Below, in pieces: positions 1 through 9,634 of a stretch of 64,000 nucleotides of DNA. The DNA comes from Kribbella antiqua. Lineage in GTDB: Bacteria; Actinomycetota; Actinomycetes; Propionibacteriales; Kribbellaceae. The stretch's first letter is position 1; each line of letters starts with the position of its first letter. The stretch is taken from positions 682,001 to 746,000 of the forward strand of contig NZ_SLWR01000002.1 of the NCBI RefSeq assembly GCF_004345665.1, written 5' to 3'. Made by a program: the position numbers and the translations under genes. The notes beneath the pieces were generated by a model. It saw nothing but the letters and a program-made list of their open reading frames with translations. It was not told the origin of the DNA and searched no databases.

Positions 1-562
1 CGTCGTCGTGTCGCTGGAACCGGTACGTCGACCGCTCCTCGTGATCCTGCTCGACAGTCCACAACTCCATGATCGCCAACGCCGCAGCCCTGAACCGCTC
101 GTCGATCACGTCGGCCCGACCCGTGATCCGCCACAGCCGATAGGCCAGCTCGAGCGGGAAGCACAGCGAGTCGATCTCGTACTTACGCTCCCACACCCAC
201 GGCGACATCTCGGTCTCGTCGGTGACATGCCCGGCGCCGTTGGCCTCCCGGTTGAACGCGTTCGCATACGGGTCCAGTACGACGTACTCGAGCTGCCGGT
301 GCAGTACGCCGATCAGCACGTCCTGCAGAGCTGGATCGTCAGCACACAACAGCAGGTACGGCCGGAGCTGGGCGGCCGAGTCACGCAACCACATCGCCGG
401 GATGTCGCCGGTCAGCACGAACGTGGTCCCGTCCGGCAGTCGCTCGGCCACCGCGGGCAGGTTCTCCGCCATCGATCGCCGGAACATCTCCGCGATCACC
501 TTGTCGCCGGTCGCCCGGCGGACCTCCTCGGTGGCGCGGGCGAGCACCTCGGCATCGATCAT
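1..562 (-). CDS. GH125 exo-alpha-1,6-mannosidase (partial, C-terminus outside window)
   Basis: The reading frame begins with ATG at 562 and stays open to the window edge, giving the first 187 residues. The segment GDIPAMWLRDSAAQ near residue 50 is the hallmark of glycoside hydrolase family 125 (formerly DUF1237), metal-independent exo-alpha-1,6-mannosidases that trim alpha-mannosides of fungal, plant or host N-glycans. A GGAAAGG ribosome binding site lies about 10 bases upstream of the ATG, inside the end of the ROK regulator gene, and the gap to that gene is 7 bases. It is therefore the last visible gene of a glycosidase-regulator-mannosidase operon. No signal peptide is present, so the enzyme is probably cytoplasmic and acts on imported oligosaccharides. 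Family assignment is confident; substrate is inferred from the family. Confidence 0.85.
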   Translation of the reverse strand, partial: MIDAEVLARATEEVRRATGDKVIAEMFRRSMAENLPAVAERLPDGTTFVLTGDIPAMWLRDSAAQLRPYLLLCADDPALQDVLIGVLHRQLEYVVLDPYANAFNREANGAGHVTDETEMSPWVWERKYEIDSLCFPLELAYRLWRITGRADVIDERFRAAALAIMELWTVEQDHEERSTYRFQRHDD

Positions 563-569
563 CAACTCA

Positions 570-1823
570 TTACCTTTCCACTGCAAAAGCCGGCTCGAGT
601 GCCGGGGAGAACGTCTGGTCGAGCACCAGGCTGGCCGCACCGATCGCGCCGACGTCCGCGCCGAGCGCCGTACCGGCGACTTCGAAGGAGTGCACCGACC
701 GGACCAGGAAACGCTCCTCCAGCGCCGCCTGCACGGCGACGCCGAAGAACGGCGCGAGCTGCTCCCAGTGCGGACCGCCGAAGACGACGCGTTCGAGATC
801 GAGCAGGTTCGCGATGTCCTCGACCACTTTCGCGACCCGCTCGGCCAGCTCTGTCACGATCTTCTGCGCGACCCCGGGTTCGGACGCCAGCGAACACAGC
901 TCGGCGAAGGCAGCGTCGACAGCCCGGCGATCGTCGAGGTCGATGCCCTGGGCAAACACTCCGGCCTGCACCGCCTGCTGGACCAGGTACCGCGGCTGGC
1001 TCGTCTCGCCGACGCAACCACGCCGGCCGCAGTAACAGACCGGTCCGTCGGGGTCGACGATCACATGCCCGATCTCGCCCACGTTGCTGGACGAACCCCG
1101 GATCACCTCGTCGCCGATCACCAGCCCGGCACCGATACCGGTGCCGAGGTAGAAGAAGACAAAGCTGCCGCGGCCGTGCGGTCCCCACTTCTCCGCCAGC
1201 GCCGCCGCGGTCACGTCCTTGTCCAGCAGGACATTCAGCCCAGTCCGCTCCTTCAGTTCGTCGCGGAGCGGGACCAGGTGCCACGCGGCCAAGTTCGGTG
1301 GGTCGACGACGACGCCACGCTCGACGTCGATCGGGCCGGGCGCGGCGATCCCGACACCGACCACGCGGTCCCTCGGCGCCTCAGCATCAGCGATGACGTC
1401 CTCGATCGTCGCTGCGATTCCGTCGATCAGTACGTCGGGCTTGTCGCCGTACGGCGTCTCCGTACTCCGGCGGGCGACGACCTGACCGGTGAGGTCGAGC
1501 AGGACGACGGTGACGACGGCCGGGTCGAGGTGGACGCCGACGGCGTACTGGCCGGTGGGCTCGAGCTCCAGCAACGTGCGCGGTTTGCCGAGGCCGTTGC
1601 CTTTCTGACGGCCGGCCTCACGGACCAGTCCGGCGTCGAGCAACCGGCGCGTGATGTTCGAGATCGCCTGGCCGGACAGGCCGGTCGCATTCGCCAACTC
1701 GACTCTGCTCAGGCGATGTTCGGTACGGCGAATCGCGTCGAGCACCACGGCGTCGTTGAACCCGCCGACACGATCAAGATTCGTCCCTCGGCGTACAGTC
1801 CCCACACATCCCCCAGCTGTCAC
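570..1823 (-). CDS. ROK-family transcriptional regulator
   Basis: This is an xylose-repressor/NagC-like ROK protein of about 417 residues. An N-terminal winged helix (TEHRLSRVELANATGLSGQ onward) is followed by a sugar-kinase-like ROK domain that retains the zinc-binding signature CYCGRRGCVGE. Such proteins repress sugar-catabolism operons and release DNA when a sugar ligand binds. The longest open frame starts at 1892, but that would overlap the upstream glycosidase gene by 73 bases. The GTG at 1823 overlaps the upstream TGA as GTGA and is preferred; a GTG at 1805 is an alternative. Sitting between two glycosidase genes, it probably controls their operon. Confidence 0.85.
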   Translation of the reverse strand: MTAGGCVGTVRRGTNLDRVGGFNDAVVLDAIRRTEHRLSRVELANATGLSGQAISNITRRLLDAGLVREAGRQKGNGLGKPRTLLELEPTGQYAVGVHLDPAVVTVVLLDLTGQVVARRSTETPYGDKPDVLIDGIAATIEDVIADAEAPRDRVVGVGIAAPGPIDVERGVVVDPPNLAAWHLVPLRDELKERTGLNVLLDKDVTAAALAEKWGPHGRGSFVFFYLGTGIGAGLVIGDEVIRGSSSNVGEIGHVIVDPDGPVCYCGRRGCVGETSQPRYLVQQAVQAGVFAQGIDLDDRRAVDAAFAELCSLASEPGVAQKIVTELAERVAKVVEDIANLLDLERVVFGGPHWEQLAPFFGVAVQAALEERFLVRSVHSFEVAGTALGADVGAIGAASLVLDQTFSPALEPAFAVER

Positions 1824-3367
1824 GGCGCACTCGGATCCGCACCCCACGGAAGCATCCAGTCGTAATGCACTGTCTCGGCACCGGACCGCCAACTGTTCGG
1901 CGTGGTGTTCACCAGCCAGTCCATCGGCTCGATCCCGGACGCGTCACCACCACTGAGCGCCAACCGTATACCTTCGCTCAACGCCTTATCCGTCAGGTCA
2001 TTTCTCGCCGCCGGATCGATCGACACGAACAGCGCCGTACCGGAACGGGCAACCAGGTCGAGGAACCGCGCGTTCAGCTCCCACGGCGTCTGCGGCGTAC
2101 ACGGCACACAGTCGGCGTCGACAGTGAAGAACCTGTTGTGCTGCGGCAACCGGAACGCCAACGTGTTGACGCCCATCTTCCGCGTCCGCTCCCAGGCCCG
2201 CCCGGACGTGTCATCACCAGTCCGCTGCACATCGACCAGCCCAGCCGCGAGGTGCCCGACGGTGTTGCACCCGATCAGTACGACGTCCTCCGCAGCCGCC
2301 CGCACTTCGCGGTAGAACGCCAGGACGATCTCAGCAGTCGTACGTGTGGGGTCATGGAACTGCGATCCATTGCCGGTGAGCATCGACGATCCCCAGCGGC
2401 CGAAGACGTCGTACGTGCTGAAGTCGTGCTTGATCAGCTCGAAACCCCAGCCTTTGAACCGCTGCAGATCCGCCCGCACCAGCTCGAGGACTGGTGGGTA
2501 CGTCGGGTCGAGTGCGCGGCCGCCGTCGCGACCCCAACGACTTGGCTCGCGGACCCGCAACGGGCGAAACCACAGGCCAGGGCGGGCGCCGATTTCCTTG
2601 ATCGCCGCAGCCGTGCCGGCCATGTTGTCGAAGACGCCGGGAGTACCGATGTCCCACGGTCCGCCGGCCGCGATCCCACCCGGGTACCAGCCGTCGTCGA
2701 CGACGCTGAATGGTTTGACCGCGTGCCCGTCGGCGAGTTCGACGATGGTCGCGGCGTCCTTGAGGACCGCCTTCTCGTCGAAGTTCTCGCCGTATGCGTA
2801 GTACCAGTTGTTCGCCCCGACCACCGGCGCGGGCTCAGGTCGCGCCGGTAGCCGGGTGCTCAGGGAGGCGACCGCTGCATGCAGGGTCAGCCATGGGGTG
2901 CCGGCGTCCTCGAACTGCCGGACGGTGGCGGCAGACAAGGTGCGCCCGTCGAGTTGCGTCGGCCCGCCGCCGTTGCGGAGGTCGAGCCACAGTGTGAACC
3001 CGTCCGCGTCGACAGTCCACGAGCAGAACGCGTTCGGCTGCACGTCCACACCGGCGCCCGTGGTACGACCGGTCCGTGGATCATGGGTGAGGAAGTACCA
3101 CGGGAGCAGTCGCTCAGGTTGCTGATGCCGCCACTGCAGATCGCCGTACGAGCGTTCCCAGGCGTCACCGAGGATCAGCGCATTATCCGGGAGTCGATCG
3201 ACCCAGCGGAGTGCGACGCGGGAGATTGTGTGGGCGCTGACGTCGACGGTGCCGTCGGACCAGCTCACCTCGACACCGGCGACCGACCAGACAGTGCCTT
3301 TGCGGACGGCGGTGGTCAGGGCGTCCGAGGGACCGACCTGGACGAACACCGCGATCGGCTCTCTCAC
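1820..3367 (-). CDS. Alpha-galactosidase-like glycoside hydrolase (clan GH-D type)
   Basis: The product has 515 residues. It shows an N-terminal beta-rich part and then a TIM-barrel-like region with GLWFRPL, ELIKHDFSTYD (candidate catalytic Asp after KHD) and RTGDDTSGRAWE (candidate acid/base), a pattern resembling melibiase/GH36-GH27 enzymes. The start is GTG at 3367 behind a GAGGGAG ribosome binding site. It is the first gene of a minus-strand operon with a ROK regulator and a GH125 mannosidase, so its role is probably breakdown of a galacto- or mannosyl-oligosaccharide. No signal peptide is visible. The exact GH family and sugar specificity are uncertain; another retaining alpha-glycosidase of the same fold is possible. 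Confidence 0.6.
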   Translation of the reverse strand: MREPIAVFVQVGPSDALTTAVRKGTVWSVAGVEVSWSDGTVDVSAHTISRVALRWVDRLPDNALILGDAWERSYGDLQWRHQQPERLLPWYFLTHDPRTGRTTGAGVDVQPNAFCSWTVDADGFTLWLDLRNGGGPTQLDGRTLSAATVRQFEDAGTPWLTLHAAVASLSTRLPARPEPAPVVGANNWYYAYGENFDEKAVLKDAATIVELADGHAVKPFSVVDDGWYPGGIAAGGPWDIGTPGVFDNMAGTAAAIKEIGARPGLWFRPLRVREPSRWGRDGGRALDPTYPPVLELVRADLQRFKGWGFELIKHDFSTYDVFGRWGSSMLTGNGSQFHDPTRTTAEIVLAFYREVRAAAEDVVLIGCNTVGHLAAGLVDVQRTGDDTSGRAWERTRKMGVNTLAFRLPQHNRFFTVDADCVPCTPQTPWELNARFLDLVARSGTALFVSIDPAARNDLTDKALSEGIRLALSGGDASGIEPMDWLVNTTPNSWRSGAETVHYDWMLPWGADPSAP

Positions 3368-3404
3368 CGGGCTCCCTCAGGAAGAATTACCCCACGGACT
3401 TTAG

Positions 3405-4616
3405 TTAGTCCTCCGGAGCGGCGTCAAGACTCTCCACCACGGCGACGAGGCGGTCCACATCCGACTGGTCGACGTACGGCGCGAGGCCGGCACGGACGGC
3501 ACCCGAGGCGCCGAGCCCAAGGTGGCGCGCAGGCTCGTAGGCGTAGAAGGAACCGGCCGGAGCGTTGACTCCGGCTGCCGCGAGCCGCTCCGCGACGGCA
3601 GCCGGCGTCCATCCGTCGACGGTGAACAGCAGGGTCGGCGTACGACGCGATGCGTGGCCGTAGAGGGTGACGCCTGGGATGGCCTCGAGCCGGGTCTCGA
3701 GATCAACGCGGAGGTCGTCCTCGTACTCCTCGACCAACTGCAGCGAACTCATCAGCCGCTCGCGCCGCGTCGAGCCCGTGCCACCGAGACTCGCCAGGAA
3801 GTCGACCGCCGCCGTCGTACCGGCGAGAAGTTCATAGGGAAGCGTCCCGAGCTCGAATCGCTCCGGCACCACATCCGTTGCCGGAAGCAACTTGTCCGGC
3901 CGCAACGTCTCGAGCAGCTCCGGCGAACCCGTTAGCGCGCCGAGGTGCGGTCCGAAGAACTTGTACGGCGAGCAGACGTAGAAGTCGGCGTACGTCGCAT
4001 CAATCGGCACGTGCGCGGTCAGGTGAACGCCGTCGACGTACAGCAAGGCTCCGGCTTGGTGGACGAGGTCGGCGATGCGCGTCGTGTCCGGGCGGGTGCC
4101 GATGAGGTTGGAAGCGCCGGTGACGGCCACCAGGCGGGTGCGGTCGCTGAGGAGCGGCGTGACGTCGTCGAGCTCGGACGTCTCCTTGTCGAAGCCGAGC
4201 CAGCGGACGGTCGCACCGACTGCTTCGGCGGCCTGCACCCACGGGCGGACATTCGCGTCGTGGTCGAGACGGGTGACGACGATCTCGTCGCCGGGCGCCC
4301 AGGTCTTCGCGAGCGTCCGCGAGAAGTCGTACGTCAGTTGCGTCATGCTGCGGCCGAAGACGATGCCGCGCGGGTCAGTACCGAGGAGGTCGGCCATCGC
4401 CTCGCGGGCGCCGACCACGATCTCGTCGGCCCGGCGCTCGGCGGCGGTGAGCTGGCCGCGGTTGGCCAGCGCCGAGGTCATCGTCCTCGCGACGGCATCG
4501 GCGACGACCTGCGGAGTCTGTGAACCGCCGGGACCGTCGAAGTGCGCGGCCCCTTCGTCGAGAGCGGGGAACTGCTTGCGGACGGCGATGACGTCGAAGA
4601 CACCCATGCCGGCCAT
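3405..4616 (-). CDS. Cysteine desulfurase-like aminotransferase class V protein
   Basis: The 403-residue product is a fold-type I PLP enzyme. The PLP-binding lysine is K219 in CSPYKFFGPHLG, preceded by the Asp/His pair in YVDGVH (residues 194-198). This matches the cysteine desulfurase-like subfamily (VC1184 type), which resembles SufS/CsdA but lies outside Fe-S operons; its physiological substrate is not established. ATG at 4616 is the annotated start, with a second ATG at 4607. It lies 37 bases upstream of the glycosidase operon on the same strand and may be cotranscribed, but nothing ties it functionally to sugar use. Confidence 0.8.
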   Translation of the reverse strand: MAGMGVFDVIAVRKQFPALDEGAAHFDGPGGSQTPQVVADAVARTMTSALANRGQLTAAERRADEIVVGAREAMADLLGTDPRGIVFGRSMTQLTYDFSRTLAKTWAPGDEIVVTRLDHDANVRPWVQAAEAVGATVRWLGFDKETSELDDVTPLLSDRTRLVAVTGASNLIGTRPDTTRIADLVHQAGALLYVDGVHLTAHVPIDATYADFYVCSPYKFFGPHLGALTGSPELLETLRPDKLLPATDVVPERFELGTLPYELLAGTTAAVDFLASLGGTGSTRRERLMSSLQLVEEYEDDLRVDLETRLEAIPGVTLYGHASRRTPTLLFTVDGWTPAAVAERLAAAGVNAPAGSFYAYEPARHLGLGASGAVRAGLAPYVDQSDVDRLVAVVESLDAAPED

Positions 4617-4716
4617 CCTCCCCGAAGGTCACCGTGAGTGCCATCGGCTGTCCACAGCTGCCCGGTCGCGGGCAAATATGTACGAAATGTCCCCGGCGTA
4701 GTGCAGGATGTCAGGA

Positions 4717-5676
4717 GTGAGCACCCTGACTACTACTGACAAGGCGCCGGTGCGGGCCTGGCTTCCGACCATGCTGGCCCTGGCGGCGATCTGGGGTTGC
4801 AGCTTCCTGTTCATCTCCGTCGGCGTCCGGGAACTGCACCCGCTGTACCTGGCGCTCGGCCGGGTGGTCGCGGGTTCGGTGGTGCTGGTGGCGATCCTGG
4901 CGGTGAAGCGCCAGTCGCTGCCGCGGGACCCTCGACTGTGGGCGCATTCCTTCGTCCTCGGTGCGGTCGGATCGGCCATCCCGTGGACCCTGTTCGGGTA
5001 CGGCGAGCAGCGCATTCCGTCCCTCCTGGCGGGGATCTGGAACGGCATCACCCCGCTCATCGTGCTGCCCATCGCCGTACTGATCTTCCGGACCGAGACG
5101 TTCTCGCTGCAGCGGGTGGTCGGGCTGATCCTCGGCTTCGGCGGCATGCTCGTCGTACTCGGGGCCTGGAACGTCCACGGCGGCGCGGATCTGGTCGGTC
5201 AGCTGCTGTGCATGCTCGCCGCCGTCTTCTACGGGTTCGCGATCCCTTATCAGAAGCGGTTCATCGCCGGCACGACATTGTCCGGTACGGCGTTGTCCGC
5301 GAGCTTGCTGATCTGCGCGGCCGTCCAGCTGGCGATCGTCGCGCCGATCGTCACGCGGCAGGCGCCGCCGGTGCCGTGGTCGCTGTCGATCGAGGTGGTG
5401 CTGAGTGTCGTCGCCCTGGGTGCGCTCGGCAGTGGGCTCGCGTTCGTGCTCAGCCTGCGCAACATCCGGCTGATCGGTGCCAGCCGGTCGTCGATGGTGA
5501 CCTACCTGATGCCGGTGTTCTCGATCATCGTCGGCGTGATCGTGCTGCACGAGCACATCACCTGGTACCAGCCGGTCGGCGCGTTGATCGTCCTGCTCGG
5601 CGTCGCGGTCTCGCAGGGCTTGCTGCGTACCATCCGCCGGAAGCCGACGCTCGCCGTGGAGGCGTCAGCGGCGTAA
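4717..5676 (+). CDS. EamA/DMT-family transporter
   Basis: About 319 residues with ten hydrophobic segments arranged as two EamA repeats, and a basic C-terminus, typical of drug/metabolite exporters. The first ATG is at 4708, but the GTG at 4717 is preferred because an AGGA motif sits about 8 bases upstream of it and only 1-2 bases from the ATG. The last 12 bases overlap the convergent YdcZ-type transporter gene. The substrate cannot be read from sequence. Confidence 0.85.
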   Translation: MSTLTTTDKAPVRAWLPTMLALAAIWGCSFLFISVGVRELHPLYLALGRVVAGSVVLVAILAVKRQSLPRDPRLWAHSFVLGAVGSAIPWTLFGYGEQRIPSLLAGIWNGITPLIVLPIAVLIFRTETFSLQRVVGLILGFGGMLVVLGAWNVHGGADLVGQLLCMLAAVFYGFAIPYQKRFIAGTTLSGTALSASLLICAAVQLAIVAPIVTRQAPPVPWSLSIEVVLSVVALGALGSGLAFVLSLRNIRLIGASRSSMVTYLMPVFSIIVGVIVLHEHITWYQPVGALIVLLGVAVSQGLLRTIRRKPTLAVEASAA

Positions 5677-6624
5677 GTTCGGCACCGCTGCGACCACTAC
5701 GGCGACGAGGGCCAGTAGCGTCCCGCCGACGACAGGGAAGGTGACGGCCTTGTCGGCGGCGGGGACGAACAGGTCGATGAAGAGGCTCGCGATCAGCTGA
5801 CCGGCGATCGTCCCAAGTCCGAGCACGAAGACGCCGACGACTCGGACCACGGCCGCCGCCGCGCTGATGAAGATCACTCCGCACGCACCACCGAAGTACA
5901 GCCAGGGCTCACTCGGCAAATGATGCGGCGCTGTTCGCATGGTGAGGTCCGCCAGGAAGACGACCAGTAATGCGACGAAGCCGACGAGGAAGTTGACCAC
6001 GCCGGCCGCGACCGCGCCGTACGCATCCCGTGACGCTGTGCGGGCGACGCGGCCGTTGATCGCCTGCTGCACCGCCGTACCAACTCCGCCCAGTGCAGGC
6101 AGTACGGCGAGCAGCAGACCGTCCGGGTGACTCAGCTGCGAGGACACCGCGAGTACGACGGCCGCCAGGGCGAGAACCGCTCCTACGACGCGCGGCGTGG
6201 TGTAGGGCTGTGGACCGGCGGGACCGAAGCCGAGGCGGTCGACGACGAGACTGCTGACCGCCTGCCCGGCTACGACGGCCACGGTGAAGACGGCGACTCC
6301 GACCACTGAGACGGTGATCGACTGGGTTGCGACCAGGAATGCACCTGCGACTCCCCCGAGGCACTGCCACCACCGCAGGCCACCGTGCCCGCGCATCGGC
6401 GTACGGATCGCACGCCATACGTTGGCGAGTGAGCGGCGGACCGGCGGCAGCAACGCCACTCCGACGAGCAGGATCGACAGACCGGTCCCGAAGGAGATCA
6501 GCGCGGCCGCGACGCCGTCGGCGAGGACGTGGCCGAGTTCGCCGTTGAGCCGGGACTGGATGGCGACCAGCATGCCGATGCCGAAGGCGGCGCTCAGCCC
6601 GACGATCTGAGACTGCCGCGTCAC
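5665..6624 (-). CDS. DMT transporter of the YdcZ (DUF606) type
   Basis: 319 residues made of two copies of a five-helix unit, each with glycine-rich helices (GIGMLVAIQSRLNGELG in the first, LLAVLPALGGVGTAVQQAINGRV in the second). This is the duplicated form of the YdcZ/DUF606 family of small-molecule transporters. The longest open frame begins at 7191, but most of it is out-of-frame read-through of rsmB; the GTG at 6624 overlaps the rsmB stop by one base (TAGTG) and starts directly at the first membrane helix. It is the promoter-distal member of the def-fmt-rsmB run. Substrate unknown. Confidence 0.8.
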   Translation of the reverse strand: MTRQSQIVGLSAAFGIGMLVAIQSRLNGELGHVLADGVAAALISFGTGLSILLVGVALLPPVRRSLANVWRAIRTPMRGHGGLRWWQCLGGVAGAFLVATQSITVSVVGVAVFTVAVVAGQAVSSLVVDRLGFGPAGPQPYTTPRVVGAVLALAAVVLAVSSQLSHPDGLLLAVLPALGGVGTAVQQAINGRVARTASRDAYGAVAAGVVNFLVGFVALLVVFLADLTMRTAPHHLPSEPWLYFGGACGVIFISAAAAVVRVVGVFVLGLGTIAGQLIASLFIDLFVPAADKAVTFPVVGGTLLALVAVVVAAVPNLRR

Positions 6625-8000
6625 TATGACCGCCGGATCAATGCCAGGTACATCGCGTCGGTGCCGTGAACATGCGGCCACAGCTGGACATCCGGCCCGT
6701 CGCCGAGATCGGGCACGCCGGGGAAGAACGCGCGGGCATCCTCCAGGACTGCGTCCGAGCGGCCCTTGAGTACGGCGTCCACGACCGCGCGGGTCTCGTC
6801 GGGATGCGGCGAGCAGGTGACGTACGCCACCACGCCGCCCGGCCGGACCGAGGTGATCGCCGAGTCGAGCAGGTCCTCCTGCAAGGGCCTGAGCTCGACG
6901 ACGTCTTCCGGCGTACGGCGCCAACGCGCTTCCGGGCGACGGCGGAGCGCACCGAGGCCGCTGCAGGGCACGTCCGCGAGGACCCGGTCGTACGACGCCG
7001 CCGGCCAGGTGGGCTTGGTGCCGTCGCCGACGAGCACCTTGTGGTCGCCGGGAACCGCGCGGAGGTTCGAACGGACGAGCTCGGCCCGATGCTTGAGCGG
7101 CTCGATCGCCGTGAGCCGACCTTCGCGCTGGTGGACGATGGCGGCGAGCAACGCGGACTTGCCACCTGGTCCGGCGCAGAGGTCCAGCCACTGCTTGTCG
7201 TCGCCGTCGATGGGCGCGTTGGCCAGCGCGGTCGCGACCAGTTGCGATCCCTCGTCTTGCACACCGGCGCGGCCGGTCGCGACGGCCTGGATCCGGCCGG
7301 GATCACCGCCACCTTGCAGCACAGCGGCGTACGGCGACCACCGCGCCTTGCTGGCTCCGGCTTCGATCAGCTCGTCCACATCCGCGAGCCCTGGCCGCGC
7401 GACCAAGGTCACGCGTGGCGGCTCGTTGTCCGCGTCCAGTAGTTCTTCGAGACCATCGCTGAGTGCGTTGTCGAAGGCCTCGATCACCCAGCGGGGGTGT
7501 GCTTTGGCGATCGCCAGGTGGCCGACGCGATCCTCATCGATGCTTGGGGCAACGGTGTCGATCCACTGGTTCAGCGAACGCTGGCTGATCTTGCGGAGGA
7601 CGGCGTTGACCAGGCCGCTGCGTTTCTGGCCGATCTCGGCGCGGGTGAGCGTCACCATCTCGCTCACCGCAGCGTACGAGTCGACGCGCATCCTCAGCAG
7701 CTGGTGCGTGCCCAGGCGGAGCAGGTCGAGCAGCTCCGGATCCAGGTCGGCCAATGGGCGGGACACGCTCCGAGCAAGGAAGGCGTCGTACGTGCCCTGC
7801 CAGCGGAGGGTGCCGTGGACCAGCTCGGTGCAGAACGCGGCGTCGCGGCCACCTAGGCGCTGCTCGCGGAGTGCCTTGTTCAGCGCGAGGTTCGCGTAGC
7901 CGCCCTCCGCGGTGACCTGACGGATGACCTGGTACGCAACGCGGCGAACCCGGTCCGGGCGCCGCTGCGGCGCCCGGTTACGAGGCGATCGGTCACTCAC
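6624..8000 (-). CDS. rsmB: 16S rRNA (cytosine-967-C5)-methyltransferase RsmB
   Basis: A 458-residue protein with an N-terminal NusB-like RNA-binding domain and a C-terminal SAM-dependent Nol1/Nop2/Sun methyltransferase domain. [14 protein letters not shown] is the SAM-binding motif, [12 protein letters not shown] carries the active-site cysteine motif and [10 protein letters not shown] the second conserved cysteine. It methylates C967 of 16S rRNA (E. coli numbering). GTG at 8000 overlaps the fmt stop as GTGA, which fixes the start in preference to the longer frame from 8051. The order def-fmt-rsmB is the usual one. Confidence 0.93.
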   Translation of the reverse strand: MSDRSPRNRAPQRRPDRVRRVAYQVIRQVTAEGGYANLALNKALREQRLGGRDAAFCTELVHGTLRWQGTYDAFLARSVSRPLADLDPELLDLLRLGTHQLLRMRVDSYAAVSEMVTLTRAEIGQKRSGLVNAVLRKISQRSLNQWIDTVAPSIDEDRVGHLAIAKAHPRWVIEAFDNALSDGLEELLDADNEPPRVTLVARPGLADVDELIEAGASKARWSPYAAVLQGGGDPGRIQAVATGRAGVQDEGSQLVATALANAPIDGDDKQWLDLCAGPGGKSALLAAIVHQREGRLTAIEPLKHRAELVRSNLRAVPGDHKVLVGDGTKPTWPAASYDRVLADVPCSGLGALRRRPEARWRRTPEDVVELRPLQEDLLDSAITSVRPGGVVAYVTCSPHPDETRAVVDAVLKGRSDAVLEDARAFFPGVPDLGDGPDVQLWPHVHGTDAMYLALIRRS

Positions 8001-8929
8001 GCGGATGGTCCCAGACGGTCCTCGTCGGTGAGACGGACGCCGCGGGCCCAATCGGCCGCGGCCATTGGCTTCTTGCCCTGCGGCTGGACTGTCACCAGCT
8101 CCACGGCCTTGCTGCCGGTGCCGGCCTTCACACTCGACTTGGTGGCCTGAAGCTCACCAGGCTTCAGCTCCTCGTCGGTCAGCCATACGGCGAGCACCTT
8201 CAACCGCTCACCGCGGAACATCGTCCACGCACCCGGCGCCGGGTTGCATCCACGCACCAGCCGGTCCACGCGCTGCGCCGGAGCTGTCAGATCCAGCTCA
8301 GCGTCCTCGACGTTGATCTTCGGCGCCAGCGTGATCCCGTCCGCCGGCTGCTCCCGCGCCTCGAGCACCCCGGCTTCGATCCCGTCGAGCGTGTCCACCA
8401 GCAACTTGGCCCCGGACTCGGCCAGCCGGGTCAGCAGATCACCCGCGGTGTCGTTTGGACCGATCGGCTCGGTCAGTACGCCGTAAACCGGGCCGGCGTC
8501 GAGCGCCTTCACGATCCGGAACGTGGTCGCCCCGGTCACGTCGTCGCCGGCGATGATCGCGTGCTGCACCGGCGCGGCTCCACGCCAGGCCGGCAGCACC
8601 GAGAAGTGCAGGTTGATCCAGCCGTGCGCGGGGATGTCCAACGCTGCCTGCGGCAACAATCCGCCGTACGCGACGACCGGGCAACAACCCGGGGCGATCT
8701 CGGCCAGCCGCTGCAAGAAGGCAGGTTCTGAGGGCTTGACGGGCTTGAGGATCTCGATGCCGCCGAGTTCCTCCGCGTACTGCGCGACCGGCGAGGCAAC
8801 GAGTTTGCGGCCGCGGCCGGCCGGGGCATCCGGACGGGTGACGACGGCAACAAGTTCGTGGCGACTGGCAACAATCGCCTTCAGCGCGGCGACAGCGGGT
8901 TCCGGCGTACCGGCAAAGACGACTCTCAC
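7997..8929 (-). CDS. fmt: Methionyl-tRNA formyltransferase
   Basis: 310 residues. The N-terminal Rossmann formyltransferase domain has [20 protein letters not shown] (residues 102-121), with the catalytic Asn106 and His108, and a C-terminal OB-like tRNA-binding domain follows. It formylates initiator Met-tRNA with 10-formyl-THF. The start is GTG at 8929, overlapping the def stop as GTGA; the longer frame to 9097 would run into def. Translational coupling with def (deformylase) is expected because the two enzymes act in one cycle. Confidence 0.95.
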   Translation of the reverse strand: MRVVFAGTPEPAVAALKAIVASRHELVAVVTRPDAPAGRGRKLVASPVAQYAEELGGIEILKPVKPSEPAFLQRLAEIAPGCCPVVAYGGLLPQAALDIPAHGWINLHFSVLPAWRGAAPVQHAIIAGDDVTGATTFRIVKALDAGPVYGVLTEPIGPNDTAGDLLTRLAESGAKLLVDTLDGIEAGVLEAREQPADGITLAPKINVEDAELDLTAPAQRVDRLVRGCNPAPGAWTMFRGERLKVLAVWLTDEELKPGELQATKSSVKAGTGSKAVELVTVQPQGKKPMAAADWARGVRLTDEDRLGPSA

Positions 8930-9474
8930 AGGCCGAATCCGTTCGTCGGGTGCGGGGAGAGCTTGACCTGTGGCGGTCCGCCGAGGCCGGACCAGTCGGC
9001 TTCGCGGATGGCCTTCATCGCCTGTTTGCGGGTCTCGGTGTCGAGGCGGTCGATGAAGAGGATGCCGTCCAGGTGGTCGGTCTCGTGCTGGATGCACCGG
9101 GCCAGCAGGTCCGAGCCCTCGATCACCACAGGGTCGCCGTACATGTTGAAGCCCTTGGCGATCACCGACTCGGCTCGGCGGCAGTCGAAGTTCAGGCCGG
9201 GGATCGACAGACAGCCTTCCGGGCCGAACTGGTCATCCTCGGACAGCGTCAGGACCGGGTTGATCAGGTGGCCGAGCTCACCCTCGATGTGCCAGGTGAA
9301 CACGCGCAGCCCGACGCCGATCTGCGGCGCGGCCAGGCCGGAACCGGGCGCGGCCTGCATGGTGTCGGTGAGGTCCGCGACGAGGCGGCGCAGCTCAGCG
9401 TCGAAGTCGACCACCGGCTCTGCCTTGCTGGTCAGGACGGGGTCGCCGAACAGGCGGATGGGTTGGACCGACAC
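8926..9474 (-). CDS. def: Peptide deformylase
   Basis: 182 residues with the three deformylase motifs: [10 protein letters not shown] (residues 44-53), EGCLSIPG (Cys88 metal ligand) and HETDHLDG (His130, Glu131, His134). It removes the N-formyl group from nascent proteins and uses Fe2+ or Zn2+. The start is GTG at 9474 with GGAGAG about 5 bases upstream; the open frame continues to 9702 but the added part is low-quality and overlaps the divergent promoter region. It is the first gene of def-fmt-rsmB. Confidence 0.95.
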   Translation of the reverse strand: MSVQPIRLFGDPVLTSKAEPVVDFDAELRRLVADLTDTMQAAPGSGLAAPQIGVGLRVFTWHIEGELGHLINPVLTLSEDDQFGPEGCLSIPGLNFDCRRAESVIAKGFNMYGDPVVIEGSDLLARCIQHETDHLDGILFIDRLDTETRKQAMKAIREADWSGLGGPPQVKLSPHPTNGFGL

Positions 9475-9634
9475 AGACTCTCCACAGCGCTCCACGGACC
9501 AGGACCTGGCAAGTCTAATTGCCGCCCGTAGGCGGCTTCGGCGGGGAGGGCCCTCCACATAGTTGCCACAAGCACGTACTGTGGTCTCAGGCGTACCTAC
9601 AGTCACTACCGTCACACGCCCAACGGGAGACCCA
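9475..9634. promoter_or_regulatory. Divergent intergenic region between def and the C39 peptidase gene
   Basis: This 160-base gap must hold promoters for both genes. It contains a 6-bp hairpin GCCGCC/GGCGGC with a CGTA loop (9521-9536) and a 12-bp palindrome GGAGGGCCCTCC (9545-9556). A clean -35/-10 pair is not visible. GGGAGA lies just before the ATG at 9635 and serves the plus-strand gene. Confidence 0.35.

Noticed and set aside
8..1865. Long plus-strand frames over the ROK and GH125 genes
   Set aside because: Arg/Pro-rich antisense frames without motifs; the minus-strand genes carry family signatures.
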